Shown here piece by piece: positions 28,598 to 37,266 of a stretch of DNA of 37,876 nucleotides. Position 1 is the first letter of the stretch, and each line of letters opens with the position of its first letter. Made by a program: the position numbers and the translations under genes. Below the pieces are notes generated by a model that was given only the letters and a program-made list of their open reading frames with translations, searched no databases and was not told the origin of the DNA. The DNA lies in contig NZ_JALBWM010000039.1 in the NCBI RefSeq assembly GCF_023895975.1, positions 1 to 37,876 of the forward strand. The letters are read 5' to 3'. Source of the stretch: Microbulbifer okhotskensis (GTDB taxonomy: Bacteria > Pseudomonadota > Gammaproteobacteria > Pseudomonadales > Cellvibrionaceae).

Positions 28598-29117
28598 TTC
28601 AAACCCTTTTTGGGGACACCCCTGGCGCTGGTATTGGCTGGCGCTAGTGGTAGTGGTTGTGGATGTCGTCACCAAGGTGTGGGCCGTGGATATGTTTATG
28701 CACGGCCCATCGATGCAGATTATTCCCGGCCTGCTGCAATTTACCTATGCGGAAAATTACGGTGCCGCTTTTAGCTTTCTGTCTGATGCCGGAGGTTGGC
28801 AGCGCTGGTTCTTTGGCATTATTGCCTTTGGCTTTAGTGTCATCGTGAGTATCTGGGTGTGGCGTTTGCCGGCGAGAAAACGCTGGGAGCCCTGTGCCTT
28901 GGCGCTTATCCTCGGCGGTGCCTTGGGGAACCTGTGGGACCGTGTCTTGCTGGGGTATGTTCGGGATTTTATCTCGGTTTACTACGGCAGCTGGCACTTT
29001 CCTGTGTTCAATGTTGCAGATATGGGGATTAGCATCGGCGCTGCAATGCTGATTATTGAGCTACTCTTTTTCGCGGAAAAAGATAGCGATAAAGCAAAAA
29101 ATAATGTGGAAGTTTGA
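28590..29117 (+). CDS. lspA: Lipoprotein signal peptidase (signal peptidase II)
   Basis: LspA cleaves the signal peptide of diacylglyceryl-modified prolipoproteins in the inner membrane. The 175-residue protein has four hydrophobic helices. The two catalytic aspartates are Asp117 in GNLWDRV and Asp144 in FNVADMGIS, with the conserved [10 protein letters not shown] loop. The NLWDR motif has Trp where Ile or Gly is common. The start overlaps ileS, and fkpB follows after six bases. Confidence 0.96.
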   Translation: MPSSNPFWGHPWRWYWLALVVVVVDVVTKVWAVDMFMHGPSMQIIPGLLQFTYAENYGAAFSFLSDAGGWQRWFFGIIAFGFSVIVSIWVWRLPARKRWEPCALALILGGALGNLWDRVLLGYVRDFISVYYGSWHFPVFNVADMGISIGAAMLIIELLFFAEKDSDKAKNNVEV

Positions 29118-29123
29118 CGAATT

Positions 29124-29564
29124 ATGAGTAATGCCGTTATCGGTGAAAATTGCCGGGTGACACTGCACTTTAGCCTCAAGCTGGACGATGGTACTGAGGT
29201 GGATTCTACTTTTAAAGGTGATCCCGCTTCCTTCAGTGTTGGCGATGGTAGTTTGCTACCGGGCTTCGAAAAGGCACTTTTTGGTTTAAAGGCAGGGGAT
29301 GAGGCTGAAATTGAAATTCCGCCGGAAATGGGGTTCGGTCAGCGCAACCCTGAAAACCTGCAAAAGGTGCGTCGCGATAATTTTTCACCGGATATGGCGC
29401 TAGAGCGCGGGCTGGTGGTCTCTTTTGACAATGGCAGTGGCGAGCTGCCGGGCGTGATTAACGAAATCGGCGAAGATGATGTCACCGTTGATTTTAACCA
29501 CCCACTCGCCGGGCAATCCCTCAATTTCCATGTAAAGATTATTGCGGTGGACTCGATCCAATAG
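29124..29564 (+). CDS. fkpB: FKBP-type peptidyl-prolyl isomerase (FkpB/SlpA-like)
   Basis: A 146-residue short FKBP with an insert-in-flap domain, lacking the histidine-rich tail of SlyD. Features are VTLHFSLKLDDGTEVDSTF, LLPGFEKALFGLKAGDE, the flap insertion PPEMGFGQRNPENLQ, and VDFNHPLAGQSLNF. It accelerates proline isomerisation and acts as a folding helper in the cytoplasm. Its place between lspA and ispH is conserved in gammaproteobacteria. Confidence 0.94.
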   Translation: MSNAVIGENCRVTLHFSLKLDDGTEVDSTFKGDPASFSVGDGSLLPGFEKALFGLKAGDEAEIEIPPEMGFGQRNPENLQKVRRDNFSPDMALERGLVVSFDNGSGELPGVINEIGEDDVTVDFNHPLAGQSLNFHVKIIAVDSIQ

Positions 29565-29609
29565 GGTTGGGATTACTCCTTTCACAGCCAGTAGAGTACT
29601 GAAGTAAAC

Positions 29610-30542
29610 ATGCAAATCCGAATGGCCAACCCCCGCGGCTTTTGTGCCGGTGTCGACCGCGCAATTGATATTGTGAATCGCGCCCTGGATGTATTTGGGG
29701 CACCCATCTATGTGCGCCATGAAGTGGTGCACAATAAATTTGTGGTGGAAAGCCTGAAAGAGCGCGGAGCCGTATTTGTCGACGAACTCAATGAAGTGCC
29801 GGACGATGTGATTGTCATCTTCAGTGCACATGGTGTGTCAAAAGCGGTACAGCGTGAGGCTGAGCAGCGGGGCTTGCGTGTCTTCGATGCCACCTGCCCG
29901 TTGGTGACTAAAGTGCATATTGAGGTTAGCAAGTTCAGCAACGACGGTGCTGAATGCGTTCTTATTGGCCACGCCGGGCACCCCGAAGTGGAAGGCACTA
30001 TGGGTCAGTACGATCGCTCTGCAGGTGGTGCCATTTATTTGGTGGAAGATGAAGAGGATGCGGCCAGGTTGCAAGTCAAGGACGAGGACAACCTCGCCTA
30101 CGTTACCCAGACAACGCTCTCCATGGACGATACCGCGCGTGTGATCGATGCATTGCGAGCGCGATTCCCCAATATTCGCGGCCCGCGCAAAGATGATATC
30201 TGCTACGCGACTCAAAACCGACAGGATGCAGTGAAGCAGCTGGCCCTGGAAAGTGATTTGGTTCTCGTTGTCGGCAGCCCCAACAGCTCCAACTCCAACC
30301 GCCTGCGAGAATTGGCGGAGCGCTGTGGTGCCGATGCCAAGTTGATTGATGGTTCCGCTGATATTGACTCAGGTTGGCTTCAGGGAAAGTTGGCGATAGG
30401 CATTACCGCAGGTGCCTCGGCACCTGAAGTATTGGTCCAAGGCGTGGTAAAGCGGTTGCAGGAACTCGGCGCCACATTGCCCCAGGAAATGGACGGACGT
30501 GAAGAAAATATCCGGTTCTCTCTGCCTAAAGAGTTGCGCTAG
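29610..30542 (+). CDS. ispH: 4-hydroxy-3-methylbut-2-enyl diphosphate reductase
   Basis: IspH (LytB) is the last enzyme of the MEP pathway, giving isopentenyl and dimethylallyl diphosphate, the substrates used by IspB at 13934-14896. It has 310 residues. The iron-sulfur cysteines are Cys12 (NPRGFCAGV), Cys96 ([10 protein letters not shown]) and Cys198 (KDDICYATQ). The catalytic glutamate is in HPEVEGT, and [10 protein letters not shown] binds the diphosphate. It closes the murJ-ispH run; no clear terminator follows. Confidence 0.97.
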   Translation: MQIRMANPRGFCAGVDRAIDIVNRALDVFGAPIYVRHEVVHNKFVVESLKERGAVFVDELNEVPDDVIVIFSAHGVSKAVQREAEQRGLRVFDATCPLVTKVHIEVSKFSNDGAECVLIGHAGHPEVEGTMGQYDRSAGGAIYLVEDEEDAARLQVKDEDNLAYVTQTTLSMDDTARVIDALRARFPNIRGPRKDDICYATQNRQDAVKQLALESDLVLVVGSPNSSNSNRLRELAERCGADAKLIDGSADIDSGWLQGKLAIGITAGASAPEVLVQGVVKRLQELGATLPQEMDGREENIRFSLPKELR

Positions 30543-30818
30543 GCCGCAACTCTCCTTCTTGCTGTTCTTCTATCGCTCCTCCCCCCCCCCTTCTATCGTA
30601 TGGCTATAGCCGCTGATCGGTTATCACCAAAAAGTCGCAATCAGTTCGCTTTAATTCAAACCATAAATTGATATACATACACCCTAGATTCTATCCGGCT
30701 AATAGGCTCCATAAGTCGGTTGCCGACTGGCGACCTTGCAAGGTGGTCTATGAGAGAAACTCATTGAATGCGGAGATGATACTCTAGGAGTCTATTGGGA
30801 TTTTGGAGTAAAGGAATA
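30543..30818 (+). promoter_or_regulatory. Leader of the pilus operon with poly-C tract and two inverted repeats
   Basis: This gap of about 275 bases between ispH and the pilin operon holds no gene. A C10 tract (30581-30590) is bracketed by direct repeats of TTCTATCG (30568-30575 and 30591-30598). Further on are AGTCGG-TTG-CCGACT (30714-30728) and the palindrome ACCTTGCAAGGT (30733-30744). The AT-rich part at 30650-30700 is a likely promoter region. AAAGGA serves as the ribosome-binding site for the first pilin. Confidence 0.5.
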
Positions 30819-31370
30819 ATGAAAAATATTGAATATGCCCGTGGATTGACTCTGATTGAACTGATGATAGCCATTGCTCTTTTGGGAATCATCATTGCTA
30901 TCGGTGTTCCTTCCTTTAGCTCATTAATTGATTCGAATCGCTTGGCAACAACAACGAACGATTGGATTGCCACACTGCAGTACGCCAGATCTGAGGCAGT
31001 ACGCAGTCGTAAGGTCGTTACCCTGAGTGCGCTCGATGATGATATCAGTAACGGAATTCGAGTCTGGGTTGATACAGGAAATAACTCATTTGATGCCGAT
31101 GAAGAGCTGAGGGTCTTAGAGATTGATTTCGCTGATGTCGCGCTTACTGCTCAACAGGGAGATACCTTTGTTAGCGACGTGGATTTCTCATTTAATGCCG
31201 TCGGTGAGACCAGTGTGGGAGACACTTTGACTTTGAATCTTTGTGATAGTCGGGAAGGGGATGTCGGCAGGCAAATTGAACTGTTTGAGTCAGGCATTGT
31301 TCGTTTGACGCCGAACATCGCTTGTAACGTGGCAGAGGATCCAGCAGCAGTGGTGGAAGGTGATGAATAA
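30819..31370 (+). CDS. Minor pilin, GspH/FimT family (FimU/FimT-like)
   Basis: A 183-residue type IV prepilin. The leader MKNIEYARG is cut before LTLIELMIAIALLGIIIAIG, with Gly at -1 and Glu at +5. The GspH-type body has WIATLQYARSEAVRSRKVVTLSA and ends in acidic residues. Minor pilins of this kind prime pilus assembly at the tip with PilV, PilW, PilX and PilY1. ATG 30819 is chosen because AAAGGA precedes it; the frame opens earlier at 30795 but without support. As the first gene of the cluster it occupies the fimU position. Its stop overlaps pilV by eight bases. Confidence 0.85.
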   Translation: MKNIEYARGLTLIELMIAIALLGIIIAIGVPSFSSLIDSNRLATTTNDWIATLQYARSEAVRSRKVVTLSALDDDISNGIRVWVDTGNNSFDADEELRVLEIDFADVALTAQQGDTFVSDVDFSFNAVGETSVGDTLTLNLCDSREGDVGRQIELFESGIVRLTPNIACNVAEDPAAVVEGDE

Positions 31371-31920
31371 ACAGCGTGGCGCAACGTTAATTGAGGTTTT
31401 GGTTTCTGTTCTTATTTTGGCGGTGGGTTTACTCGGCCTTGCATCGACCCAGATGATGAGTTTGAAAAATGGCAATAACGCGAATCACCGATACCTGGCA
31501 ACACTTGCAGCACAGGAGATTATTGAGCGTATGCGGGCAAATGGTGCTGCGGTATCAACCGGAGGCTATGACGGCACTGTAACCGAAGAAACCGCTGATG
31601 ATACTGACACCGGTGATACTACCCCTGGCGATGGCGATGGCGATGGCGATGGCGATGGCGATGGCGATGGCGATGGCGATGAGGCGTCCGTACCCAGCTG
31701 TGCATCCCAGTGTTCAAGTGCGCAAATGGCCAGTTTAGATCTCTATGAGTGGAAACAGTTACTCTCAGTCAACCTTCCCGCTGCAATGGGAGTTATTGCC
31801 CGTGCAGGAAGTGAAGTTACTGTAACCATATCTTGGAGTGAGCAGAATAGCGGGAGTGATTATGGCAGCGGATCGAGTGCGAGTAAGAGAGCCACTTATG
31901 AAATGGTTGTGGAGTTGTAG
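31363..31920 (+). CDS. pilV: Type IV pilus minor pilin PilV, with Gly-Asp repeat insertion
   Basis: A 185-residue prepilin with the very short leader MNKQRG before ATLIEVLVSVLILAVGLLGLA. The PilV-type features YLATLAAQEIIERMRAN and the paired cysteines CASQC...LYEWKQLL are present. Between them lies an acidic insertion ending in nine Gly-Asp units, encoded by nine perfect GGCGAT repeats (31627-31680). Such a linker would be flexible, negatively charged and prone to length change by slippage without loss of frame. ATG 31363 is preferred to GTG 31360. It belongs to the pilus-tip priming complex. Confidence 0.88.
   Translation: MNKQRGATLIEVLVSVLILAVGLLGLASTQMMSLKNGNNANHRYLATLAAQEIIERMRANGAAVSTGGYDGTVTEETADDTDTGDTTPGDGDGDGDGDGDGDGDGDEASVPSCASQCSSAQMASLDLYEWKQLLSVNLPAAMGVIARAGSEVTVTISWSEQNSGSDYGSGSSASKRATYEMVVEL
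31627..31680 (+). repeat. Hexanucleotide microsatellite (GGCGAT) x 9 in pilV
   Basis: Nine uninterrupted copies of GGCGAT lie inside pilV and encode Gly-Asp repeats. Changes in unit number keep the reading frame, so this would tune length and charge and not switch the gene off. Confidence 0.97.
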
Positions 31921-31923
31921 ATT

Positions 31924-32874
31924 ATGAAGACGCTTTCTTCAAATAAAGGGCTTTCCTTAATAGAGCTCTTAATTGGCCTTTTATTAAGTAGTCTTTTACT
32001 GTTGGGGGTACTACAGATTTTTCAAAGTAATAGCGATGCCATCCGTATGCAAAATGCGTTTTCCCGTGTACAAGAGAGTGGGCGTTTTGCTATGGATATG
32101 CTCTCCAGGGAAGTGAGGCAAGCCGGGTACTGGGGGTGTGTTGCAGATCAAAGCAAAATTACAAACCGGTTGAATACGGCATCTTCAGTTGGTAGTGAAG
32201 GGGTTATGGGGCAGGATAATGTTCCCGCTGGAACCACTGTTGATGGTAAAACTGTAGCAGAAAATTCAGATATTCTTATTCTCAGCGGCGCGAAAGACCC
32301 ATGCGGTGGTGCGGGAAGATTAATTGCTCCAAGTGCATCTGGTGAGCTGCAAATTCAAGCCAGTTGCCCGGTGGTAACTGGAGCCGTTGTTTTAGTCGCG
32401 AACTGTGAAGATGGTGATGTTTTTGCTGTAACGGAGCTCACTGGAGATGAGGATGCAGAAGTTCACGTCGTGAAACATACCACCGATGATATCGTTGGAA
32501 GCTCAGTTAAAAATAGTAGTGCGGAATTAAATGCAATTTATGGTGTGGAAGCTCAAATATTGAGTCCTTACCAAAAAACGTTTTTTATTTCAGATGGTTC
32601 ACTGTTTGTTGAAGATCAGGATAAACGATCTTGGGAGCTGGTGCCGGGGGTAGAGGACATGCAGATAACCTACGGGCGTGACACGACAGGCAGTGGAATT
32701 ATTGATACTTGGGGTGCCGCCAGTAGCAGCGATACCGTTATGGCCCAGGTAGTGGGGGTTAGGTTAGAACTTTCAATTCAAAGTGATACTGATGCAGGTG
32801 CTACTACTGACGACGGCAGACTTCGCAAGCTTTATGTCAGTACTGTGAAAGTGCGTAATAGAGGGAGTATGTGA
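31924..32874 (+). CDS. pilW: Type IV pilus minor pilin PilW
   Basis: A 316-residue prepilin. The leader ends in NKG before LSLIELLIGLLLSSLLLLGVLQ (Gly -1, Glu +5). The conserved PilW region FSRVQESGRFAMDMLSREVRQAGYWGC follows the helix. Later parts include VEDMQITYGRDTTGSG and VVGVRLELSIQSD, as in PilW proteins. It starts three bases after the pilV stop, and its TGA shares a base with the pilX ATG (TGATG). Confidence 0.9.
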   Translation: MKTLSSNKGLSLIELLIGLLLSSLLLLGVLQIFQSNSDAIRMQNAFSRVQESGRFAMDMLSREVRQAGYWGCVADQSKITNRLNTASSVGSEGVMGQDNVPAGTTVDGKTVAENSDILILSGAKDPCGGAGRLIAPSASGELQIQASCPVVTGAVVLVANCEDGDVFAVTELTGDEDAEVHVVKHTTDDIVGSSVKNSSAELNAIYGVEAQILSPYQKTFFISDGSLFVEDQDKRSWELVPGVEDMQITYGRDTTGSGIIDTWGAASSSDTVMAQVVGVRLELSIQSDTDAGATTDDGRLRKLYVSTVKVRNRGSM

Positions 32875-33422
32875 TGCAGAGAATGGTTCAGCAACGCGGT
32901 GCTGTGTTAATTGTGAGCTTGATCATTTTACTGGTTCTCACGCTCATTGGAATTTCAGGCGCCAGGGGGATGCTGATGAATGAAAGAATGACGTCGGCCT
33001 CCCGCGATGCACAAATTGCCTTGGAAGTGGCCGAATCAATGTCTCGCCAGGGAGAGGACTTTATTGAAACTCTGGAAAATTTAGATAGTTTTGAGGTGGA
33101 TTCATGGTTACACAATGCCGGCGCTGGCCCCAGTGATCTGTTTGCGGATAGTACCTGGAAAGATGCCAATTCGATAGCCAAGGATGTCCCGATGAAAGAC
33201 GCGGATGGCAGTAAAAAATTACAGGGTCGTATGTTTATTGAACGCCTGGATGTGGCGGATCTGGGCGAGGACTATACCGATATTAACTTGAGCGATATGA
33301 AAACCAAAGGAGAGGGTACCGTCGTTGAAGTGTTTAAGATTGTGTCTATGGGAGTGGGGGTCGCTAATACCCAACGGATTGTAGTGACCCAATACGCTAA
33401 AGAATTCGATGAGACAAAGTGA
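32874..33422 (+). CDS. pilX: Type IV pilus minor pilin PilX
   Basis: A 182-residue protein with the PilX N-terminal signature QQRGAVLIVSLIILLVLTLIGISGARGM followed by ERMTSASRDAQIALEVAE. As in other PilX proteins the helix after the cleavage glycine lacks the usual Glu at +5. GAGGGAG lies just before ATG 32874; a GTG at 32871 is in frame but less likely. It is part of the pilus-tip complex. Confidence 0.88.
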   Translation: MQRMVQQRGAVLIVSLIILLVLTLIGISGARGMLMNERMTSASRDAQIALEVAESMSRQGEDFIETLENLDSFEVDSWLHNAGAGPSDLFADSTWKDANSIAKDVPMKDADGSKKLQGRMFIERLDVADLGEDYTDINLSDMKTKGEGTVVEVFKIVSMGVGVANTQRIVVTQYAKEFDETK

Positions 33423-33430
33423 GTAGAGCA

Positions 33431-36400
33431 ATGAAGCTAATAAAAAAATTAACCCCCTATTTTGCCCTGCGTCCACTTTGCGCCGCATTTTTAATAGCTA
33501 CGAGCACCTGTGCCTCTGCCGCCCCTGGGGTGATCGCTGATATCCCCCTCTATTCTGCCGGTTCTGCACCGCCCAATATTATGTTTGTTTTGGATTCATC
33601 GGGTTCAATGCAGTCCATGCTATATCCGCCGGAAGGGTATAGTGATTCCATTGATCATGGCTTATCGTGCAGTTTAGAAGTTGGTAGATATGATAGGGTT
33701 GAAATAGCAGTAAATAAAACAACTGGTTCGGTGCTTTTTAGATTGGAAGAAACCGGTAGAGGTGGCTCAACAAGTTCTTGGAAGACCTGGAATACTACGA
33801 GTAACTGCTTTAAAGATACTGAAAAAATTGATGTATATCTTTATGCTGAAAGCTCTGGGGGAGATGGTTATTATTATAGCTCAAATAATGATCACCTTGT
33901 GGAGGATGTTAGCGGGCATTTTTTAAACTGGTTTTTCTCAACGCAAGGTACTCCTGGAAGCTATGTGGCTGATCATTTCTTGGAAGAAGATGGCACAACA
34001 GTAAGACGGACTAAGCTGGGGGTAGAGCGGCGCACCGATGGGATGAAAACTGCTGCGAACAGTTTAATTGCAGATTTGTCGGATGTTCGTATAGGGTTAA
34101 TGCAGTTTAATGGTTCAAATGGGGCGAAACTATTAACCGGCCTTACTGATTTAACTGATGATAGCACTGCTGAAGCTACAAAGGTGAGTTTAACCACTAA
34201 GGTTGATGCAATAAGTGCAAGTGGCTACACACCGCTGGCAGAGAGCTTTACTGCGGTTGGGCGCTATTTTGTTTCCGGATATTCAGATGCACTACTGACA
34301 TACGATACGCAACTCGAAGATGATGATGGCGATCCGGATACCGAAGAAGTGGAGACACCTCTCCAAGCTACGGCAAACAGTATTTTTGCTGGCGCAGCTG
34401 GTGGTTCTAGTACAACGACCATTCTGAACTGGGGTGGCATCGATGAGCCCTCGGCGGCTTCATCACCAATCCAATACTATTGTCAGCAAAATTTTATGGT
34501 TGCACTGACCGATGGGAAGCCTACTAGAGATGATTCTGTGAGTTCTATCCTGGTAGGTTTTGATGAGGATTGTAACGGTAATCCAGGAGGGTGCACAGAT
34601 GACCCTGATGAAATGAAAGAAATGGACGATGTAATTAAAGCGCTCTACGATATAGATCTTCGCCCAGATATGAAGGATTTAAATGGCGATCCTGTCCATA
34701 ATAATATTACTAGTTATATTGTTGGCTTTGCTAATGATGGCTTATCAGATAGCGACCTGATGAAAAATGCCGGCGCTCTCGGCGGTGGTGGCGTTTACAC
34801 GGCGGATAACGCAGGCCAATTAACCGACACCTTTAACACGATTATGAAAAGGGTGAGATCAATCACTGGTAGCTCTGGGGCAATTTCCTTTAACAGTACT
34901 TCTCTGCAAGCAGATACGCTGTTGTTTAATGCCAAATTTAACAGTGGCCAGTGGAGAGGCTATTTGTCGGCTTGGGCCCTGAGTGAAGATGGTACAGCGT
35001 TGGCAAGTGACGAGACCTGGGAGGCAAGTGAACTCCTGGATGCCCGGACAGATATCGATGATAGGCTGATAATCACTTATGATAATGGTGGCGTCGTTTT
35101 TACAGCAGCGGCTGTGGGCGGCTCTGGGACACTCCACAATGGTGATCTGGCCATTAGCAGTACCGTATCTGGTGGTACCGCGGATGACAAGGTTGCTGAA
35201 AGGATTGCCTATTTGCGCGGAGATAGATCTGCTGAAGGCGAGGATAATGATAGCTTTAGGGAGAGAGGTAGCCGCCTAGGGGACATCGTAAATTCGTCGC
35301 CTATCTATGTCAGTGAACCGAACGAAGCCTGGTCCAATGCCAGCTTTCCAGGCCATGAAAGTTATGAGACGTTTATAAGCGAAAAAGCTAGTCGAACTCC
35401 GATGGTGTATGTTGGCGCAAATGACGGATTGCTCCACGGTTTCAATGCGAGTTCCACCGGCGCCAATAAAGGGCAGGAAGTTATTGCCTATTTACCATCG
35501 GCAGTATTGAGTTCAACTGCAGGAGAGGGGTTACATGCTTTGACCTCTCAGGATTATGACCATGAATTTTACACGGACGGTACCCCAACAGTAAGGGATG
35601 CCTATATCGATAATCAATGGAAAAGTATTCTCGTTGGTGGCTTAGGTGCGGGGGGGAAAGGATACTTTGCATTGGACGTTACCGATCCCAGTAGTTTTAG
35701 TGCGGATAAAGCCGGAGACATAGTGCTGTGGGAGTTTACTCAGGCCAATGATCTAGGTTTTACTTTTAGCCGTCCGCAAATTGGTCGTTTGCCAAATGGA
35801 GAGTGGGCAGCTATTTTCGGTAACGGATACAATAGCAACTCCGGAGATGCTGGTTTGTTTATTGTATATCTCGATGGCAATGATGGTAGTGACAATGCCT
35901 ACAAATATATATCTACAGGCACGGCAAGCCTGGCTGACCCGAACGGTTTGTCATCACCTGCTATTGTGGATGAAAACAAAGATGGGACGATTGATCGTAT
36001 CTTTGCTGGCGATTTAAAAGGGAATATGTGGGCTTTTGATGTCTCGGCATCCTCTTCTAGTGATTGGGGTGTGGCTGGTGAGGGTGCTCCCTTGTTCACC
36101 GCCGCTGGAAAGGCCATTACGGTAGCGCCAGAGGTGGCTCGAAATGGTGAGTCTACGGGCCTAGTGGTTGCCTTTGGTACTGGCCAATATATCGTAGCAA
36201 GTGATACAACGGACCTAAACGCAGGGTCCTTTTATGTGGTTGCTGATAATGGTAAATACTCACTGAGTGAGAGCGACCTGGAAGTTAGGAGCCTTACACT
36301 TGATGAAACAGGTGAAGTGCCAATACGCACTGTTGACGGTAATGAATTCAATTGGAGCAGCAAAAGTGGCTGGTATATGCCATTGCAAACGGGCAGTGGC

Positions 36401-36769
36401 ACTGATGGTGGCGAGAGAGTAGTGAGTCGAGCTTCGGTACAGGGATCTAAAATTTACTTCAATACCATTATTCCCAGTGGTCAAATATGTGCTGCCGGCG
36501 GTAGTGGTTGGCTTATGTCTACGAATCTATTTACAGGTTTAGTAGGAGATGACCCCGGCCTTGATGGTAATCGAAATGGTGAAATCGATGATGACGATGC
36601 GGGAACTGCAGGCGTTTATATCGCTGGAAAAATGCCAGGGCAATCAGGGTTTATTGGTGATGGGCAGTGGATCCCAATGAGTGATGGTACTCCTATCTAT
36701 GAGGTTGGCGATACTTCTGGAGCTGGTCGTCTTGGTAGGCTTTCCTGGGAGGAAATGGTACCTAATTAG
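33431..36769 (+). CDS. pilY1: Type IV pilus tip adhesin/assembly factor PilY1
   Basis: About 1112 residues. A signal peptide (MKLIKKL...LIATSTCASA) leads into a von Willebrand A domain with the metal-site motif DSSGSM near residue 55. The C-terminal half is a PilY1 beta-propeller (PMVYVGANDGLLHGFNAS, VGGLGAGGKGYFALDVTDP) with a calcium-loop-like DENKDGTIDRIFAGD and a second acidic EF-like loop near the end (DGNRNGEIDDDDAG). PilY1 sits at the pilus tip, controls retraction and binds surfaces. ATG 33431 is used; GTG 33419, overlapping the pilX stop by four bases, is also possible. The region 33640-34000 is visibly A/T-richer than its surroundings. No PilY2 gene follows. Confidence 0.92.
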   Translation: MKLIKKLTPYFALRPLCAAFLIATSTCASAAPGVIADIPLYSAGSAPPNIMFVLDSSGSMQSMLYPPEGYSDSIDHGLSCSLEVGRYDRVEIAVNKTTGSVLFRLEETGRGGSTSSWKTWNTTSNCFKDTEKIDVYLYAESSGGDGYYYSSNNDHLVEDVSGHFLNWFFSTQGTPGSYVADHFLEEDGTTVRRTKLGVERRTDGMKTAANSLIADLSDVRIGLMQFNGSNGAKLLTGLTDLTDDSTAEATKVSLTTKVDAISASGYTPLAESFTAVGRYFVSGYSDALLTYDTQLEDDDGDPDTEEVETPLQATANSIFAGAAGGSSTTTILNWGGIDEPSAASSPIQYYCQQNFMVALTDGKPTRDDSVSSILVGFDEDCNGNPGGCTDDPDEMKEMDDVIKALYDIDLRPDMKDLNGDPVHNNITSYIVGFANDGLSDSDLMKNAGALGGGGVYTADNAGQLTDTFNTIMKRVRSITGSSGAISFNSTSLQADTLLFNAKFNSGQWRGYLSAWALSEDGTALASDETWEASELLDARTDIDDRLIITYDNGGVVFTAAAVGGSGTLHNGDLAISSTVSGGTADDKVAERIAYLRGDRSAEGEDNDSFRERGSRLGDIVNSSPIYVSEPNEAWSNASFPGHESYETFISEKASRTPMVYVGANDGLLHGFNASSTGANKGQEVIAYLPSAVLSSTAGEGLHALTSQDYDHEFYTDGTPTVRDAYIDNQWKSILVGGLGAGGKGYFALDVTDPSSFSADKAGDIVLWEFTQANDLGFTFSRPQIGRLPNGEWAAIFGNGYNSNSGDAGLFIVYLDGNDGSDNAYKYISTGTASLADPNGLSSPAIVDENKDGTIDRIFAGDLKGNMWAFDVSASSSSDWGVAGEGAPLFTAAGKAITVAPEVARNGESTGLVVAFGTGQYIVASDTTDLNAGSFYVVADNGKYSLSESDLEVRSLTLDETGEVPIRTVDGNEFNWSSKSGWYMPLQTGSGTDGGERVVSRASVQGSKIYFNTIIPSGQICAAGGSGWLMSTNLFTGLVGDDPGLDGNRNGEIDDDDAGTAGVYIAGKMPGQSGFIGDGQWIPMSDGTPIYEVGDTSGAGRLGRLSWEEMVPN

Positions 36770-36777
36770 TATTTTAT

Positions 36778-36804
36778 GGCCTGCCTGGGAATACTAGGTA
36801 GGCC
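36778..36804 (+). other. Imperfect stem-loop between pilY1 and pilE
   Basis: GGCCTGCCT (36778-36786) pairs with AGGTAGGCC (36796-36804) with one G-T wobble and a nine-base loop. No T-run follows, so this is more likely an RNA-processing or partial-attenuation element than a terminator. Confidence 0.4.
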
Positions 36805-36825
36805 CCGTATTTCAGCGGAGGATAG

Positions 36826-37266
36826 ATGAACAAAAACAAAGGTTTTACCTTAATCGAATTAATGATCGTTGTTGCAATTGTTGGAATTTTGGCGGGTATA
36901 GCTTGGCCATCTTACCTGGAGCATGTGCGAACTTCTAACCGTGCAGATGCCCAAGGTGCTTTGATGGGGCTTGCGCAAGCCATTGAGCAACATTATACGG
37001 AAAATGGTACTTACACTGGTGCTGATGTTGCAGGAGTTCCTTCGATCTTCCCATCCGAGGCACCTTTGGACAGCAGTAATAAAACCTATAATCTGACCAT
37101 TACGGCTACTGATGATTCGTATACCCTGACGGCTACTCCAAAGAATGCTCAGCAAGGCAACGGAAAGCTTGAGTTATTTTCAAGCGGCCGACGTACTTGG
37201 GATAGAGATAACGATGACGCTATTGCGAGCCCTGGAGATGAGTGTTGGAGCAAAACCTGTTCTTGA
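36826..37266 (+). CDS. pilE: Type IV pilin PilE (minor pilin)
   Basis: A 146-residue pilin with the textbook processing site MNKNKG before FTLIELMIVVAIVGILAGIAWPSY. AIEQHYTENGTYTGADV is the PilE-type alpha-beta loop, and a C-terminal disulfide pair lies in ECWSKTC. GGAGGA precedes the ATG by four bases. It is the last gene of the minor-pilin operon. Its TGA is directly adjacent to the stop of the opposite-strand FimT-like gene, with no terminator between. Confidence 0.9.
   Translation: MNKNKGFTLIELMIVVAIVGILAGIAWPSYLEHVRTSNRADAQGALMGLAQAIEQHYTENGTYTGADVAGVPSIFPSEAPLDSSNKTYNLTITATDDSYTLTATPKNAQQGNGKLELFSSGRRTWDRDNDDAIASPGDECWSKTCS

Noticed and set aside
30718..30733. Possible sigma-54 promoter before the pilus operon
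   Set aside because: GG and GC are 12 apart, but the surrounding bases do not match TGGCAC...TTGC; another candidate at TGGCGACCTTGC has the wrong spacing.
36778..36804. Terminator between pilY1 and pilE
   Set aside because: The stem is fair, but there is no T-run on the plus strand, so it is listed only as a stem-loop.
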